Assembly (NCBI RefSeq): GCF_004345425.1
Contig: NZ_SLVP01000001.1
Coordinates: 1,515,395 to 1,579,394, forward strand
DNA: 64,000 nucleotides
Direction: 5' to 3'
DNA from: Paenibacillus sp. BK033
GTDB taxonomy: Bacteria > Bacillota > Bacilli > Paenibacillales > Paenibacillaceae
Position numbers and translations under genes: made by a program. The notes beneath the pieces are model-generated. The model did not search any database and was not told the origin of the DNA. It saw only the letters and a program-made list of their open reading frames with translations. This document shows positions 63,597-64,000 of the stretch, piece by piece (position 1 is the stretch's first letter; each line of letters starts with the position of its first letter).

Positions 63597-63710
63597 ATGA
63601 AACGTTGTTGCGAAAAACAAATTGTTCTTTGAAAACTGAACAACGAGCGAAACTGCCCCGTTAGAAATAACGGAAAAGCGATTTTTTAAATGAATGAGCA
63701 AGTCAAACAC

Positions 63711-64000
<290 letters not shown>

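Noticed and set aside
63473..63664. 63-codon ORF before the 16S gene
   Set aside because: It has no ribosome binding site and runs over the rRNA promoter and leader; treated as noise.

Overview
The window looks like a chromosomal segment from a Paenibacillus-type Gram-positive bacterium (Bacillales). The evidence is the start of a 16S rRNA gene of that type at the right edge, strong AGGAGG-like ribosome binding sites with many TTG/GTG starts, and hallmark genes: bacillithiol disulfide reductase YpdA, XerS, the YcbA/YcbB-like GlnK/GlnL pair, a YdjO-like protein and a PdhABCD operon. No transposase, integrase-flanked island, CRISPR array, phage gene or tRNA was seen. This is mostly core and near-core genome, with several interesting control regions.

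Layout. (1) 1-4.7 kb: end of a two-component system, then a tight operon of a nitrilase-family amidase, two GNAT acetyltransferases and a metallo-beta-lactamase-fold hydrolase. (2) 4.6-7.0 kb: a MutS2-like ATPase lacking the Smr nuclease domain, preceded by an 8-codon leader ORF, a large foldable RNA element and two consecutive intrinsic terminators. (3) 7.0-9.9 kb: thiamine pyrophosphokinase, a TRIC-type channel, a low-molecular-weight phosphatase and an esterase. (4) 10.0-15.2 kb: pyruvate dehydrogenase operon pdhABCD. (5) 15.3-23.1 kb: thioesterase, thyA-dfrA, orphan gltD, a membrane-anchored glucosaminidase-like protein and topoisomerase III. (6) 23.2-31.5 kb: HAD hydrolase, a 45-aa small protein under a Fur-box-like sequence, a 74-aa protein under two LexA/SOS boxes, an ABC ATPase, GNAT, DUF3298 protein, an unusual permease ORF, MOSC protein, a kinase-like protein and a YdjC-type deacetylase. 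(7) 31.5-36.4 kb: YcxB-like / MoxR / DUF58 / DUF4129 cluster, then ypdA on the other strand. (8) 36.6-43.0 kb: a heterodimeric multidrug-type ABC exporter behind a 31-codon leader ORF and terminator, then xerS and a SleB-like cell-wall hydrolase. (9) 43.2-54.1 kb: rpiA, phosphoesterase, a decayed GNAT gene, LysE exporter, YdjO-like protein, DinG/YpvA-type helicase, GNAT, LysR, and a pentose-phosphate operon zwf-tkt-tal. (10) 54.2-57.8 kb: NUDIX hydrolase, chromate transporter, GNAT and a phosphotransferase. (11) 58.0-63.3 kb: glutamine-type ABC transporter glnQHMP followed by the glnKL two-component system. (12) 63.5 kb to the end: rRNA operon promoter, leader and 5' part of 16S rRNA.

Functional themes: central carbon metabolism (pyruvate dehydrogenase; oxidative and non-oxidative pentose phosphate steps), folate/thymidylate supply, glutamine uptake sensed by its own two-component system, and thiol redox control. 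The most interesting signals are regulatory: a 74-aa protein of unknown function with two 13/14 LexA-box matches around its promoter, and two independent leader-ORF-plus-terminator regions (in front of the MutS2-like gene and the ABC exporter) that look like ribosome-mediated attenuators.
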